From contig NWUY0304357160.1 in assembly GCA_004151065.3 (NCBI GenBank), positions 1-10,194 on the forward strand: 10,194 nt of DNA. Reading direction: 5' to 3'. Both the position numbers and the translations under genes were made by a program. Source of the DNA: Larix sibirica. Taxonomy: Eukaryota > Streptophyta > Pinopsida > Pinales > Pinaceae. Position 1 is the stretch's first letter, and each line of letters starts with the position of its first letter. This document shows, in pieces, positions 1 to 7,372 of the stretch. The notes under the pieces were generated by a model that was not told where the DNA came from, searched no databases, and saw only the letters and a list, made by a program, of their open reading frames with translations.

Positions 1-399
1 GCTTGGATGACCGGTTGACGGTTTGCTTGACCTAACATCCACGATATGTGGGGAATTTTGTTGGGATTTCCCATGCGTGTGTTATCTTTCCTTAGTTCCT
101 TTAGAATGGCGGGAAGGTGGTATTTTCCGCGTGAAAAACAGACTTTGTTATCAAGGTGTTGCACAGTTACTATCAAATGTTCTAGATTTTATATTCATGA
201 TGCACATGTTTCTATGACTAGATTCATAAACATGAAAGCTCAAGCAAATAAATAACAAATTGGTGTCCATTGTCCAAATAGTTAGAAGTTCTACTTGCAA
301 GCATTATTATTACTTTGTATTATGTAAAGAATTTATATTACAAAGAATAGTAGAAATGAAATTGTAACCTTGCTTTGATGAAATACAAAGATAGATACA
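1..399 (+). mobile_element. Candidate 3' part of a Ty1/copia 5' LTR
   Basis: This stretch ends in ACA (397-399), seven bases before a copia-type primer-binding site, which is where a 5' LTR should end. No LTR start can be fixed inside the window, so the LTR may begin upstream. The first 140 bases contain several CpGs while the rest is AT-rich, so part of it may be flanking DNA. Two short open frames here (64 and 69 codons) have no recognisable domain and I do not treat them as genes. I could not match this segment to the LTR-like start at 2487, so pairing of the two as LTRs of one element is not shown. The call depends almost entirely on the adjacent PBS. Confidence 0.35.
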
Positions 400-406
400 T
401 TAAAAT

Positions 407-420
407 TGGTATCAAAGCTA
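407..420 (+). other. Ty1/copia-type primer-binding site (initiator tRNA-Met)
   Basis: TGGTATCAAAGC matches 11 of 12 bases of TGGTATCAGAGC, the plant copia primer-binding site complementary to the 3' end of initiator tRNA-Met. The one difference is G to A. Reverse transcription of such elements starts here. The site lies just after a possible LTR end (ACA at 397-399). A copia gag relic follows about 1 kb downstream, an unusually long leader, so insertion or decay between them is likely. Confidence 0.6.
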
Positions 421-1434
421 TAATATAGCAGTGGAGGTATTGTTGGTGAACCTCTAGTGTATTTCAAGCTAAGTTTGAAGGCCACCAACAATGGAACTTG
501 ATGTTGAAATTGTCTTAGATTTGTTGTAATTTGTATTTTTTTTTAATTTTTGGGTTTTGAGTAAAGAGCATTGTCCATGATTTATCAGGGTACTTCCTTT
601 TGGTAGACTAAAGGTGATTTTATTAGCATTCTTACATATACCTTTATGAAGTGATTCAAAGCTCTTCTGGTAATTCTTCTTGTTGATATATTTAAGGAAG
701 TCATGGATGCTTTTTTGGTGGTTAAATTTAATTGATCTTATCCATGTTTTTATGTTGTTATTTACTGCTAGTAAGTGCACCTTGGTTATTGAAGTTATTG
801 TTTGTTGAGATAAGTTCTTCTTGTGGATAAATGTTGACTTGGAAACTAGTTGTTATTCATCAAATTGAGTGCCTTCTTTGTTGGTTTTTAAATGGATATG
901 TCCTTAGGGGTTTCATGTGTTTTAAAGGGTCTCTTTATCTTAGTTTAGGCACTTTCTTTAAAATCACTTTAATTTTTATTTTAAATCATGTATTCTAGAG
1001 GTTGTTCTAAAGTTAGAATCTTCTTGATTTGAATACACTTGGGAACTCTTGTGCTCCGTTTTGTTAAAATAAGATCATGGGGATTTTACATCGACAAAAG
1101 CTTTGTTTTGCATTTTTTCCATTTGCACGTGGTATAAAAGAGGAACAAAAATAAGGGAGATATATTGTAATTGGTTTGGAGGCCAAAGAAAGTTCAAAGA
1201 ATAAATTGATTCTCCATGGAAAAAAATGTAAACCGTGTACTGTTGAAGTCTATATAGCAAATGCTTTTAAAAATTCAGATTGTGATGCTTCGACATTGAC
1301 AAAGACATAGTCATCAATATTTAAGTTAAAATACTTATTATAAAAATTTTGAAATCTTCTCATAAAGAAGATATTTCGGCAGTCAAGGAGTTGTCTTATT
1401 TGAAACCATACAAGTGTGAGGCATTGAAAATTTA
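421..1434. other. AT-rich stretch without a supported gene
   Basis: This is about 1 kb between the copia-type PBS and the copia gag relic. Stop codons are dense in all frames. The open frames at 469-780 and 1075-1260 on the minus strand have low-complexity, Asn/Lys/Ser- or hydrophobic-rich translations without a recognisable domain, and I regard them as chance. A short run of T lies near 536-544. A short peptide near 880-900 (plus strand) resembles the LNGY part of copia reverse transcriptase, but frameshifts surround it and I do not claim it. The stretch is most simply a decayed leader or unrelated inserted DNA. Confidence 0.5.
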
Positions 1435-2090
1435 ATGGAGAAAATTTTCATCCTTGAAAAACTAAAGCACAATTATTTTTAATGGGAAAGAATTTTTAAC
1501 AAATGTAAATGCAAAGGAGAAAAAACAAATAATCCAACAAAATGGGAGATTAGACATTATAGGAAAAGCTCTTATTAGGATAGGCATCATTGATTCTAAA
1601 GTTCACCATTTAGATTCGACAAAAGTCAATCAAGAGATTTGGAAATTAAGTCAACCATCTATATTTGACAAAATTCAGTAAAGAGATTTGGAAATTTTGG
1701 GGAAAAAAATTAAACTAAGTCCAAAATGCAAAGTTTACCTTAAATTATGATTTTTTTGTGTAAGGATATCAAACAAATAAATTTAATGGTAGATCACATA
1801 ATCAAACCTCACTTATTTTATAGTGCACTAAAGTTGCGGTTCAAGTTGAAGACAAAGATGCACATGCATTGCTTTTAAAAACACTACCCTCCTAGTATTG
1901 TAGTGAGGATGTTATTTTAGTGCTTGTATCTAAAGAAAAATTATTAAGGCTAGATGAAAGTGAACAATTTGAATATGTATTTTATTGAATGAAGAAGAAT
2001 GGAAATGAAAACATATAGGAACTCAATCAAGTAACATAATTTTTTTTTTTTATAATTTGCTACTATTGTGGTAAGCCAAGGCTAGGACCT
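1435..2090 (+). pseudogene. gag: Degenerate Ty1/copia gag (UBN2-like core to zinc knuckle)
   Basis: Copia Gag forms the particle that packages element RNA. Pieces of it occur here in the correct order but in three frames. ATG at 1435 opens a segment reading LKHNYF, stop (1480-1482), WERI, like the aromatic N-terminal part of copia Gag. A second frame (1502-1681) reads DIIGKALIRIGIIDSKVHHL and then EIWKL, which fits the UBN2 pattern of alternating hydrophobics followed by a conserved Trp. A third frame (from about 1839) reads EDKDAHALLLKTLPS, stop (1893-1895), Y, matching the LLxxLPxSY segment. In the same frame CYYCGKP (2058-2078) looks like the start of a CCHC zinc knuckle; its His and last Cys are lost. 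Spacing from core to knuckle is right for the family. No protease or polymerase motif follows. The copy cannot make a full protein. Assignment rests on motif order, without a database search. Confidence 0.68.
1632..1696 (+). repeat. 16-bp direct repeat inside the copia gag relic
   Basis: AAGAGATTTGGAAATT occurs at 1632-1647 and again at 1681-1696, 49 bases apart. The first copy encodes the conserved EIWK of the Gag core. The second follows the stop codon that ends this frame (1679-1681). A local duplication during decay is the simplest explanation. Confidence 0.7.
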
Positions 2091-2486
2091 CAAATATTCT
2101 TAATGTTAATATTGTCAAGGAACATTTGATATTGATGATGTAGGTGAGGAGTTTATGTTCTCAATAGGTTTTGGATGCTTGAAGGTGGACGGAATTTCTT
2201 TGGAACCCCCTTGTTTGAGGAATTGTGGTCATGTTTATATGGAGGTCTACAAATCAATTTTGGGAGCATCGAAGTTGAGTGCCATATATACACAAGATGA
2301 AAGAATCATAGATAATTTTTTCAGTTTTAGTTAGAATTTTTTGCATACTCCTATTTTGAGTTGGGTTAAGATTTTGAGTTTGGTTGAGAAATAGATCACT
2401 AGCCTCTTCCAAATTTTTTGTTGTTTTATGAATTTTAATGTTGAGAAGGTGAAATTTAGGGATATCATTTTGATGATAATGGAGAG
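2091..2486 (+). other. Unassigned stretch after the copia gag relic
   Basis: In a complete copia element protease would follow the zinc knuckle here. A short run near 2146-2200 reads EEFMFSIGFGC, vaguely like the acidic and hydrophobic linker before a copia protease, but no DSG active-site triad is visible. The minus-strand open frame at 2254-2544 translates to a His/Asn/Thr-rich chain without a recognisable domain and crosses the proposed LTR start, so I do not call it a gene. The stretch ends in a moderately purine-rich run (GATAATGGAGAG, 2475-2486). Confidence 0.4.
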
Positions 2487-2501
2487 TGTTAGAATATAAC
2501 A
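2475..2501 (+). mobile_element. Candidate polypurine tract and LTR start
   Basis: GATAATGGAGAG (2475-2486, 10 of 12 purines) is followed directly by TGTTAGAATATAACA (2487-2501). TGTTRGAATATA-type starts are common in plant copia LTRs, and a purine-rich tract just before an LTR is where plus-strand DNA synthesis begins. GTGTTA and TAACAC here also form a 6-bp inverted repeat around GAATA. A 3' LTR starting at 2487 would suit the gag relic upstream. Its end was not located, and no copy of this start is visible in 1-399. Confidence 0.45.
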
Positions 2502-2596
2502 CCAATGTAATATGTATTAAATGTTTTAAGATATAGCTACACATTTACACATATAATAATAGTTATAAGATCAATTGTGTCAATTATTCTTACTTA

Positions 2597-2889
2597 ACAC
2601 TTTATATAAGTATAATGCATATAATATAAATGTACTATTTACTAATAGAGTTTAATTTTATATATTATTCTTTCTTCATCTGACTAACTCTAAAGTACAT
2701 ACCATTGCAAGTTGTTTTTACAAACACTTTATATAAATGTAGTGCATGCAATATATATGTTACTATTTAATTTTAATTTTATATATTATTCTCTCTTCAT
2801 TTAATTAAAGTATATACCATTACTTATAAATGGTTTGATTTTAAGTATTAATTATTCTTTTTTCATTTGAACAACTCTAAATTACATAC
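2597..2889 (+). repeat. Decayed tandem repeat of about 121-127 bp, 2.5 copies
   Basis: Copy A starts at 2597 with ACACTTTATATAAGTATAAT and copy B at 2724 with ACACTTTATATAAATGTAGT. Both continue through ATATTATTCT and CTTCAT (from 2664 and 2785) and end in an ACATACCATTGC- or ATATACCATTAC-like segment. A third copy begins at its middle (ATTATTCTTTTTTCAT, 2851) and runs into the 35-bp array. The TATATAA in copies A and B could act as TATA boxes if this is LTR sequence, but this is not shown. Confidence 0.65.
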
Positions 2890-2994
2890 CATTGCTTATA
2901 AATTGCTTTATTTTAAACCCTAATCATTGCTTATAAATTGCTTTATTTTAAACCCTAACCATTGCTTATAAATTGCTTTATTTTAAACCCTAAT
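2890..2994 (+). repeat. Three perfect-length 35-bp tandem units, each with a telobox-like AAACCCTAA
   Basis: Units lie at 2890-2924, 2925-2959 and 2960-2994. They are identical except for a C instead of T at 2959. Each contains TTTTAAACCCTAA, which includes AAACCCTAA, the plant telomere-repeat permutation also known as the telobox promoter motif. A decayed version of the first part of the unit lies upstream at about 2816-2850 and in the larger repeat. Near identity of the three units against decayed surroundings indicates a recent local amplification. Whether the telobox has any role is not known from the sequence. Confidence 0.9.
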
Positions 2995-3559
2995 ATGTAA
3001 CTTGCAAAATAATGTGAAAAATCTTTCTCTTGTCTTTTCTTAAAGTGCATGCATAAAAAATTCTTGTGTATTGAATCAAAGTCACAACCATCGATAACAT
3101 GTTCACAATCACAAAGCAATAAAATAAAATAATAATAGTCATATTTGAGCACTGTCCCATAATCATGAAAGTCACATAGCGAAGCGTGATCCATCACATA
3201 ACAAAATCTCCCATTCCATGTTAAAATAGCATGTTCGAAAATAGTAGTGTAATTAGTGTGTAATTCACAGTATAAATTTAATACATTTAATAAACATATA
3301 TTATAAATAACGATAATTTAAATATAAAAAGCCTATAGTGTAGAAATTGAGTTTAGTATGTAGTATATATCGGTGTTATCCCATGTTGATAAGGACTTAA
3401 CAAAGTATGGCTATATGCCAAATATATATGGTGTATGATTGTAATTTATTAAGAAAATACAAATAAAGAAAGCTCGTGTAAAAAGAACCTTGAAAATGAA
3501 TTTTATTGAGATTTATTATTTTATTGTTAATAAGTGATTATTAATTTTGAGGAGAATCG
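2995..3559. other. AT-rich stretch, no gene seen
   Basis: Overlapping minus-strand open frames near 2955-3197 translate to Tyr/Phe/Cys-rich chains with no recognisable domain, and they begin in the tandem array, so I regard them as chance. The first CpG after 2270 occurs at 3092. Beyond that the stretch shows only AT-rich runs. Part of 3480-3559 may be the 3' tail of the minus-strand SINE-like segment. Confidence 0.5.
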
Positions 3560-3660
3560 AAAACACACCTTTATCCTATCCACCTAGTTACGGATTCAAC
3601 CCGGGGTATCACTCTTATATTCCTCCCTTGCCTCAAGCCACTAGGCCCCCTAGAAAGGGA
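3560..3660 (-). mobile_element. tRNA-derived SINE-like segment with A and B boxes
   Basis: Read on the minus strand, GGGCCTAGTGG (plus 3638-3648) matches 10 of 11 positions of the RNA polymerase III A box TRGCNNAGYGG. GGGTTGAATCC (plus 3592-3602) matches 9 of 11 positions of the B box GGTTCGANTCC. The 35-base gap between them is normal for a tRNA gene or tRNA-derived SINE head. No cloverleaf acceptor stem is evident, so this is a SINE head or decayed tRNA pseudogene and not a working tRNA. The body would run toward lower coordinates. Its 3' end and target-site duplication were not located, so the ends given are approximate. SINEs are copied by proteins of LINE elements. Confidence 0.55.
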
Positions 3661-3760
3661 TAGATGGGGCTACGCAAATCTTAAAACGATCTCTCACTAA
3701 CAAGCACTCAATGAAGGTCAACTACTTTACTTCCATTCTGCATGTAATAAGTGTACTTAT

Positions 3761-3823
3761 TGTTTCTATTATTCTAGTAGACAGCCACTTTTGTTTCTAT
3801 TATTCCAGTAGACACAGCCACTA
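3761..3823 (+). repeat. 31/32-bp tandem duplication
   Basis: Two adjacent units, 3761-3791 and 3792-3823, share TGTTTCTATTATTC and AGTAGAC followed by AGCCACT. They differ by a T/C change, an added AC and the last bases. It appears to be a fairly recent local duplication with no gene attached. Confidence 0.85.
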
Positions 3824-4739
3824 AAGAAGAAGAAAAGACATGATTTAAAATGGAATGCAATGAAATGCTTGACTTCAGATTTGAATAAGGGTTGTTGTAA
3901 CATATGGGAATTAAAGTAAAAAGGAAAACATGATGGAATTTGAATGCACGTGGTTAATAGTTAATCATAGAATTCTTTAACAAAGATTTAATCCATCCAA
4001 CCTTCCCAACTCAATAACTCCATATTTTATTGTAATGGATAAAAATAAATACAACTTTGAATACCTTATTGATTTTCATGATAGGGAGAAAAAGACTAAA
4101 GTACTCAAGGCATTATGGGGAAGAATAAGAGATATGATAAATTATTTACAATTTAGGTGTAAGTTAATGATATTGGATGATTAATAATTATTATTTTTGA
4201 TTGATAGTGGAACTTATATAAATATAATTAATGGATTCTTAATTTGGAATTAGAGTAAAGAATTAGATTTAAATATAAGAAAAAATAGTTTGTGGCTTAA
4301 TGATTTCACAGTATCAAGAGCTCGAAGGTTATATGTCAATGGATATAAACTTTCAATGTCCAGGAAAATTTACATGAAATTTAACTAAATGAATTTGTCA
4401 ACTTTGAACTTAGGTAATATCATATTTAATTTACTCCAACAAACACCTCTGTAAATTTTCTTTTTAAAAAATATAAATAAATAAAGACCATGTAAAAAGT
4501 AAACTAGTGTAAATTAGGCTAAATAAGTGAATAATATTGAACAAATATTTAAGTCATTAAGGGTTATGGAACCTTCCCAACTGATTTGGAGATAAATCAA
4601 TTTTGTATATATTGCCTTGTTCCATAATGACAATATTAGATTAAGTATATTTCTCTCCATTATAATTTTTCAAAGGTATCATAGTTAAAGTCCAAATACT
4701 AGATCCAAATGTTGGGGAGAGAGATAACATACCGAAGAC
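3824..4739. other. AT-rich stretch, no gene seen
   Basis: No open frame of useful length, no domain and no convincing repeat pair was seen. A CACGTG at 3947-3952 is a G-box sequence but lacks a downstream gene. AGGTATCATAG at 4674-4684 resembles a decayed copia PBS (9 of 12 with the next base), just after TTTTCA. It is too close to the middle of the following gag relic to be a normal PBS for it. Confidence 0.5.
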
Positions 4740-5160
4740 CAAGGAGGATATTACATATGTAGGAGACTAAGGAAGCATGGGAAGAGATTAAATGCTTATT
4801 GCATTTGAGAGAAGGAAAGAACAAGACAAGGCACGACCATATAACATAATTAAAAATCACAAGTGAAGTTATTTTGAAAAAGTAAATTAGTTGAAAATTT
4901 AATCTTCATAGAAGTTGAGAACTTAGATAAAACGAAATAAAATAAAATGTAAATATAGTTTGTTCTTTAAAGCCACCATCAAATGAAGCCATCATAAAGA
5001 AAATTTCAAAGAACAAAACACATTATAAAAGGTGCCCACAAACAAGTAAATTATACATCAACATGTGTGTAAGTCAAGCAAAAGAGAGTAGCTACACAAT
5101 AGAATTGTGTGCATTGTGGACCCATCAAAGTTGCAAAATGCCAAAGGAAGTGGAGGAAAA
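4740..5160 (+). pseudogene. gag: Second, more decayed Ty1/copia gag relic
   Basis: A frame starting near 4763 reads ETKEAWEEIKCLLHLREGKN followed by basic residues. The TxKEAWxxI pattern with its conserved Trp is a hallmark of the UBN2-type copia Gag core. In another frame, CVHCGPIKVAKCQRKWRK (5106-5159) resembles a CCHC zinc knuckle with its basic tail, but a few residues are missing and the His ligand is not present. The motifs are about 116 codons apart, as expected for copia Gag, which is the main reason to link them. Stops and frameshifts lie between them. The N-terminal third is not recognisable, and no protease or polymerase follows. It differs clearly from the relic at 1435-2090, so it is another element or an older copy. 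Each motif alone would be weak. Confidence 0.5.
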
Positions 5161-5167
5161 TATGCAT

Positions 5168-5318
5168 ATCTTTAACTTTTTCATAGGAAGCATATGGTTA
5201 CATGCTACAATAGAATAAATTAGAAAGTGTAATATGAAAAAGTATCTTAGCTTTTTCATACAAAGCATTTGGTTACAGGCTACAATCAACTAAATTAGAA
5301 ATGGTGTTGTTTGGAAAA
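5168..5318 (+). repeat. 76-bp tandem duplication
   Basis: Unit 1 begins at 5168 and unit 2 at 5244. They share CTTTTTCATA, AAGCAT, TGGTTACA, GCTACAAT and TAAATTAGAAA in the same order and spacing. The copies have drifted at roughly one base in five, so the duplication is old. It starts directly after the knuckle of the second copia gag relic. Confidence 0.75.
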
Positions 5319-5400
5319 AACATCTTGTAGGAAAGAAACATAAGAAACAATACATAACTAGGAAATATTAGAGAGTGACATGATTGTTGGATATTGTTCT

Positions 5401-5523
5401 TTGTTACCACCCAGTATGCACAAGGTGTTCACTAAACAAAAGACGCCATCCATTATGAACCTTCTAGTCCCCCATCTCCCCCATCCATATCAGGTAGTCT
5501 TCTGCCCAATTTTACTTTGTACT
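5401..5523 (+). repeat. Dispersed repeat, copy 1 (partner at 7295-7372)
   Basis: GGTGTTCACTAAACAAAA at 5424-5441 matches GGTGCTCATTAAACAAAA at 7311-7328 in 16 of 18 bases. Both are followed by a CTTCTA, CCCATCCA and ACTTTGTA series, with the first copy longer between blocks. The copies are in direct orientation about 1.9 kb apart and flank the LTR-like block at 5802-6554. The identity of the repeat is unknown. Confidence 0.55.
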
Positions 5524-5801
5524 TCCTTTGTCATGGTAAAAGGAGGTTGTTTGTAAAATTTTGACAACTGTTACATGTATAAAAGGGCTAGACCAAGTGT
5601 TTTTTCACCTAGATGAACTTAGATCCCAGTAATCAGACCTGCAAATCCAAAGTATGTTATAATACAGGTGTCTCGGGATGGTGTCTAAGTCCTTAGAGTT
5701 TGATGTCAAAATATGAGTCATTTACCATGTTTCTAGAAAAAATTATGATCTTTTAGGTCCCTCAAGGGCTTGAATATATCCTAATGTGATAGTATATGGT
5801 C
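5524..5801. other. Unassigned stretch before the LTR-like block
   Basis: No open frame or domain was seen. ATGTATAAAAGGG near 5576-5586 contains a good TATA-box sequence (TATAAAAG), but no gene or clear LTR follows it closely. If 5802-5809 is a true polypurine tract, this stretch would be the 3' end of an element's internal region. Confidence 0.35.
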
Positions 5802-6050
5802 AAGGGGAGTGTTTGACACCTTAATACACTTCATACACCCCTTTTTGGATCATCAAAAATCATAAAATCAAGCTAATTCACCCCCTACAGACAAAATCCC
5901 ATGATTTTTGCATGTTGGAGACAAAATTGAGTGATTTTAGGAGGTTGGTAAAAGGGAATATTCCCTAATTCACACCTCTTGATTGAGATGTCAATTTTGA
6001 TTGGATTTTATCTCAATCAATCCATATATGTCCCCTCCTTGTCTCCTAGG

Positions 6051-6163
6051 TGGCTCATGAGGAGCCCTTAAGCTCTATTTAACTTCACGAGGTGTCAATT
6101 TACACTCTAGTTAACTCCATGAGGCGTCATATGACACTCTAATTCACTCCACCTCATGAAATT
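6051..6163 (+). repeat. Three to four degenerate 32-bp tandem repeats in the U3-like region
   Basis: Units are 6051-6080 (30 bp, most diverged), 6081-6112, 6113-6144 and a partial 6145-6163. The middle two match at 25 of 32 positions, sharing CGAGGTGTCA/TGAGGCGTCA and ACACTCTA. Four of the seven differences are transitions. The array ends 22 bases before the TATA-like box, the position where LTR promoters often carry repeated enhancer-like elements. Regulatory function is inferred from position only. Confidence 0.75.
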
Positions 6164-6185
6164 AACCCCCTCTTCCCCTTTTTTC

Positions 6186-6193
6186 TATTTAAG
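6186..6193 (+). promoter_or_regulatory. TATA-like box of the LTR-like block
   Basis: TATTTAAG lies after a pyrimidine-rich run and before CT-rich sequence (GGCCTCCTCTCC), as in plant LTR promoters such as CTATTTAAG. Transcription would begin about 25-30 bases downstream, near 6215-6220. No experimental sign of activity can be read from the sequence. Confidence 0.5.
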
Positions 6194-6554
6194 AGGCCTC
6201 CTCTCCTCTTATTGTTGTTAGTTATTGTTGGAAGAAAAGTATTGTAATAATCTTTCCCTCTTAAGAGTTGTATGGGAATAAATTTGAATGCTTTGGAGGC
6301 TACATAAGAGATATTACTATATGGTATAATTCTCTTCTCTATTTATTCCATGATTAGTTGATTTTATTTACTTTTTTTTGTACACTTTTCTTGCATTTCC
6401 TTGTTTAGCCATTGAAGGGTATTGCTACCCATTTTTCTTAGATACTTCTAGTGTGATTTTATCTTTGTGATAGGTTTCCTAAAAGAATGTTATTGTTAGC
6501 TTATTTCCTAGTTTGGATATGGATGCACTAATCTCTTTCAAGTATATTACACCA

Positions 6555-7294
6555 TCGAGTAGCAGGAAGAGGAGATCCATCTCCTAGTACAATTACTTCT
6601 CTTGCAAGTTGACCACAAGCTCCAAGAAGAACAAGGCGTGTCTGGAGATTCCCTTCCTCTTGGATCCCTTTGTATAAAGACAATGCATACATGATATCTG
6701 GTTTCCTCCTTTGGTTATTCTAAAAAAGGACTCCCTCTTCTCTTCTTCAACCCTCCTCCTATCTAAAAGAAAATCTCAATCAATTTCTTTGTGTTACATT
6801 GTTAGTAAGATCTTGGATTTTTAAATCTAAATCATACATCAGATTTGATATAACTCATACATTTCTTAGATATATGTTTACTATTTATACCTAATTTTAG
6901 ATCTAAGGCTAAAATACTATAGTACATACATTAAAAGCCTCACAATTTTGCACCTAGTGTCAAAGAAAATGCATATCAATATTTGCATATTATTGTAACA
7001 TAATTGTAAATAGGTTTTTCTCCCTTTTTTGGTATTTGCATCATTTTTTAGCTCACTGCCAACTCTTTGGAAAGCAAAAAAATATAATGATACGGACCCT
7101 TAGATCTATTTCGAATTGCATATTTAACCATCCTCTATTTGTTTGGTTTGTCTAACATTTTATTGGGAGCTGATACCTCCCTTTGGGAGAGATCAAAATA
7201 TCACATTTAGATCAAGTTCCTTGCTGTTTCCGAATAGTTTCTTGTAGTTTTTGTACAACGGGAAAATAGTCCAAGAGGAAGCTACCACTGACCA
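6555..7294. other. Unassigned stretch, no gene seen
   Basis: CT-rich and AT-rich segments alternate and no coding frame stands out. A short inverted repeat AGGAGAT/ATCTCCT with a 2-base centre lies at 6570-6585. There is no recognisable PBS after the proposed LTR end at 6554. Confidence 0.45.
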
Positions 7295-7372
7295 TTATTC
7301 AACCCACTAGGGTGCTCATTAAACAAAACTTGTACCTCTTCTAATTTCTCCCATCCACATATTAACTTTGTA
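7295..7372 (+). repeat. Dispersed repeat, copy 2 (partner at 5401-5523)
   Basis: This copy carries the conserved block GGTGCTCATTAAACAAAA (7311-7328) and then CTTCTAATTT, CCCATCCACAT and AACTTTGTA. It is shorter than copy 1 by about 40 bases, mostly in the middle. Both differences in the 18-base core are C/T transitions. Confidence 0.55.

Larger units (their letters stand above)
5802..6554 (+). mobile_element. Polypurine tract plus LTR-like block
   Basis: AAGGGGAG (5802-5809) is all purine and is followed directly by TGTTTGACACC (5810-5820), which is the arrangement of polypurine tract and LTR start at the 3' end of a retroelement. Inside the block are short tandem repeats (6051-6163), a TATA-like box (6186-6193), CT-rich sequence and a possible transcript start near 6215. 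That order fits U3 followed by R. ACACCA at 6549-6554 is a possible LTR end, giving about 745 bp, but this end is a guess. No PBS beginning TGG follows, which suits a 3' or solo LTR. The 5-base flanks (GGGAG and TCGAG) do not match as a target-site duplication. Superfamily is undecided. Confidence 0.45.

Noticed and set aside
23-255. Two short plus-strand frames (64 and 69 codons)
   Set aside because: They overlap in different frames, have no domain, and lie in the presumed LTR.
469-780. 103-codon minus-strand open frame
   Set aside because: Asn/Lys/Ser-rich translation of AT-rich DNA with no domain, and no promoter context.
865-910. LNGY-like peptide resembling copia reverse transcriptase
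   Set aside because: Only four residues match, with frameshifts needed on both sides and no YxDD or other RT motif nearby.
2040-2051. T12 run as a terminator or a retroposon tail
   Set aside because: It lies inside the copia gag relic just before its zinc knuckle and is more likely simple-sequence slippage.
2254-2544. 96-codon minus-strand open frame
   Set aside because: It crosses the proposed LTR start and polypurine tract and shows no recognisable domain.
2955-3197. 80- and 61-codon overlapping minus-strand frames
   Set aside because: They read partly into the tandem array and give Tyr/Phe/Cys-rich chains without a domain.
3947-3952. CACGTG G-box
   Set aside because: A 6-base palindrome is expected by chance, and no gene or TATA box follows.
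4674-4685. AGGTATCATAGT as a decayed copia PBS
   Set aside because: 9 of 12 matches with the first base lost, and only about 80 bases before the middle of the gag relic, too close for a normal element.
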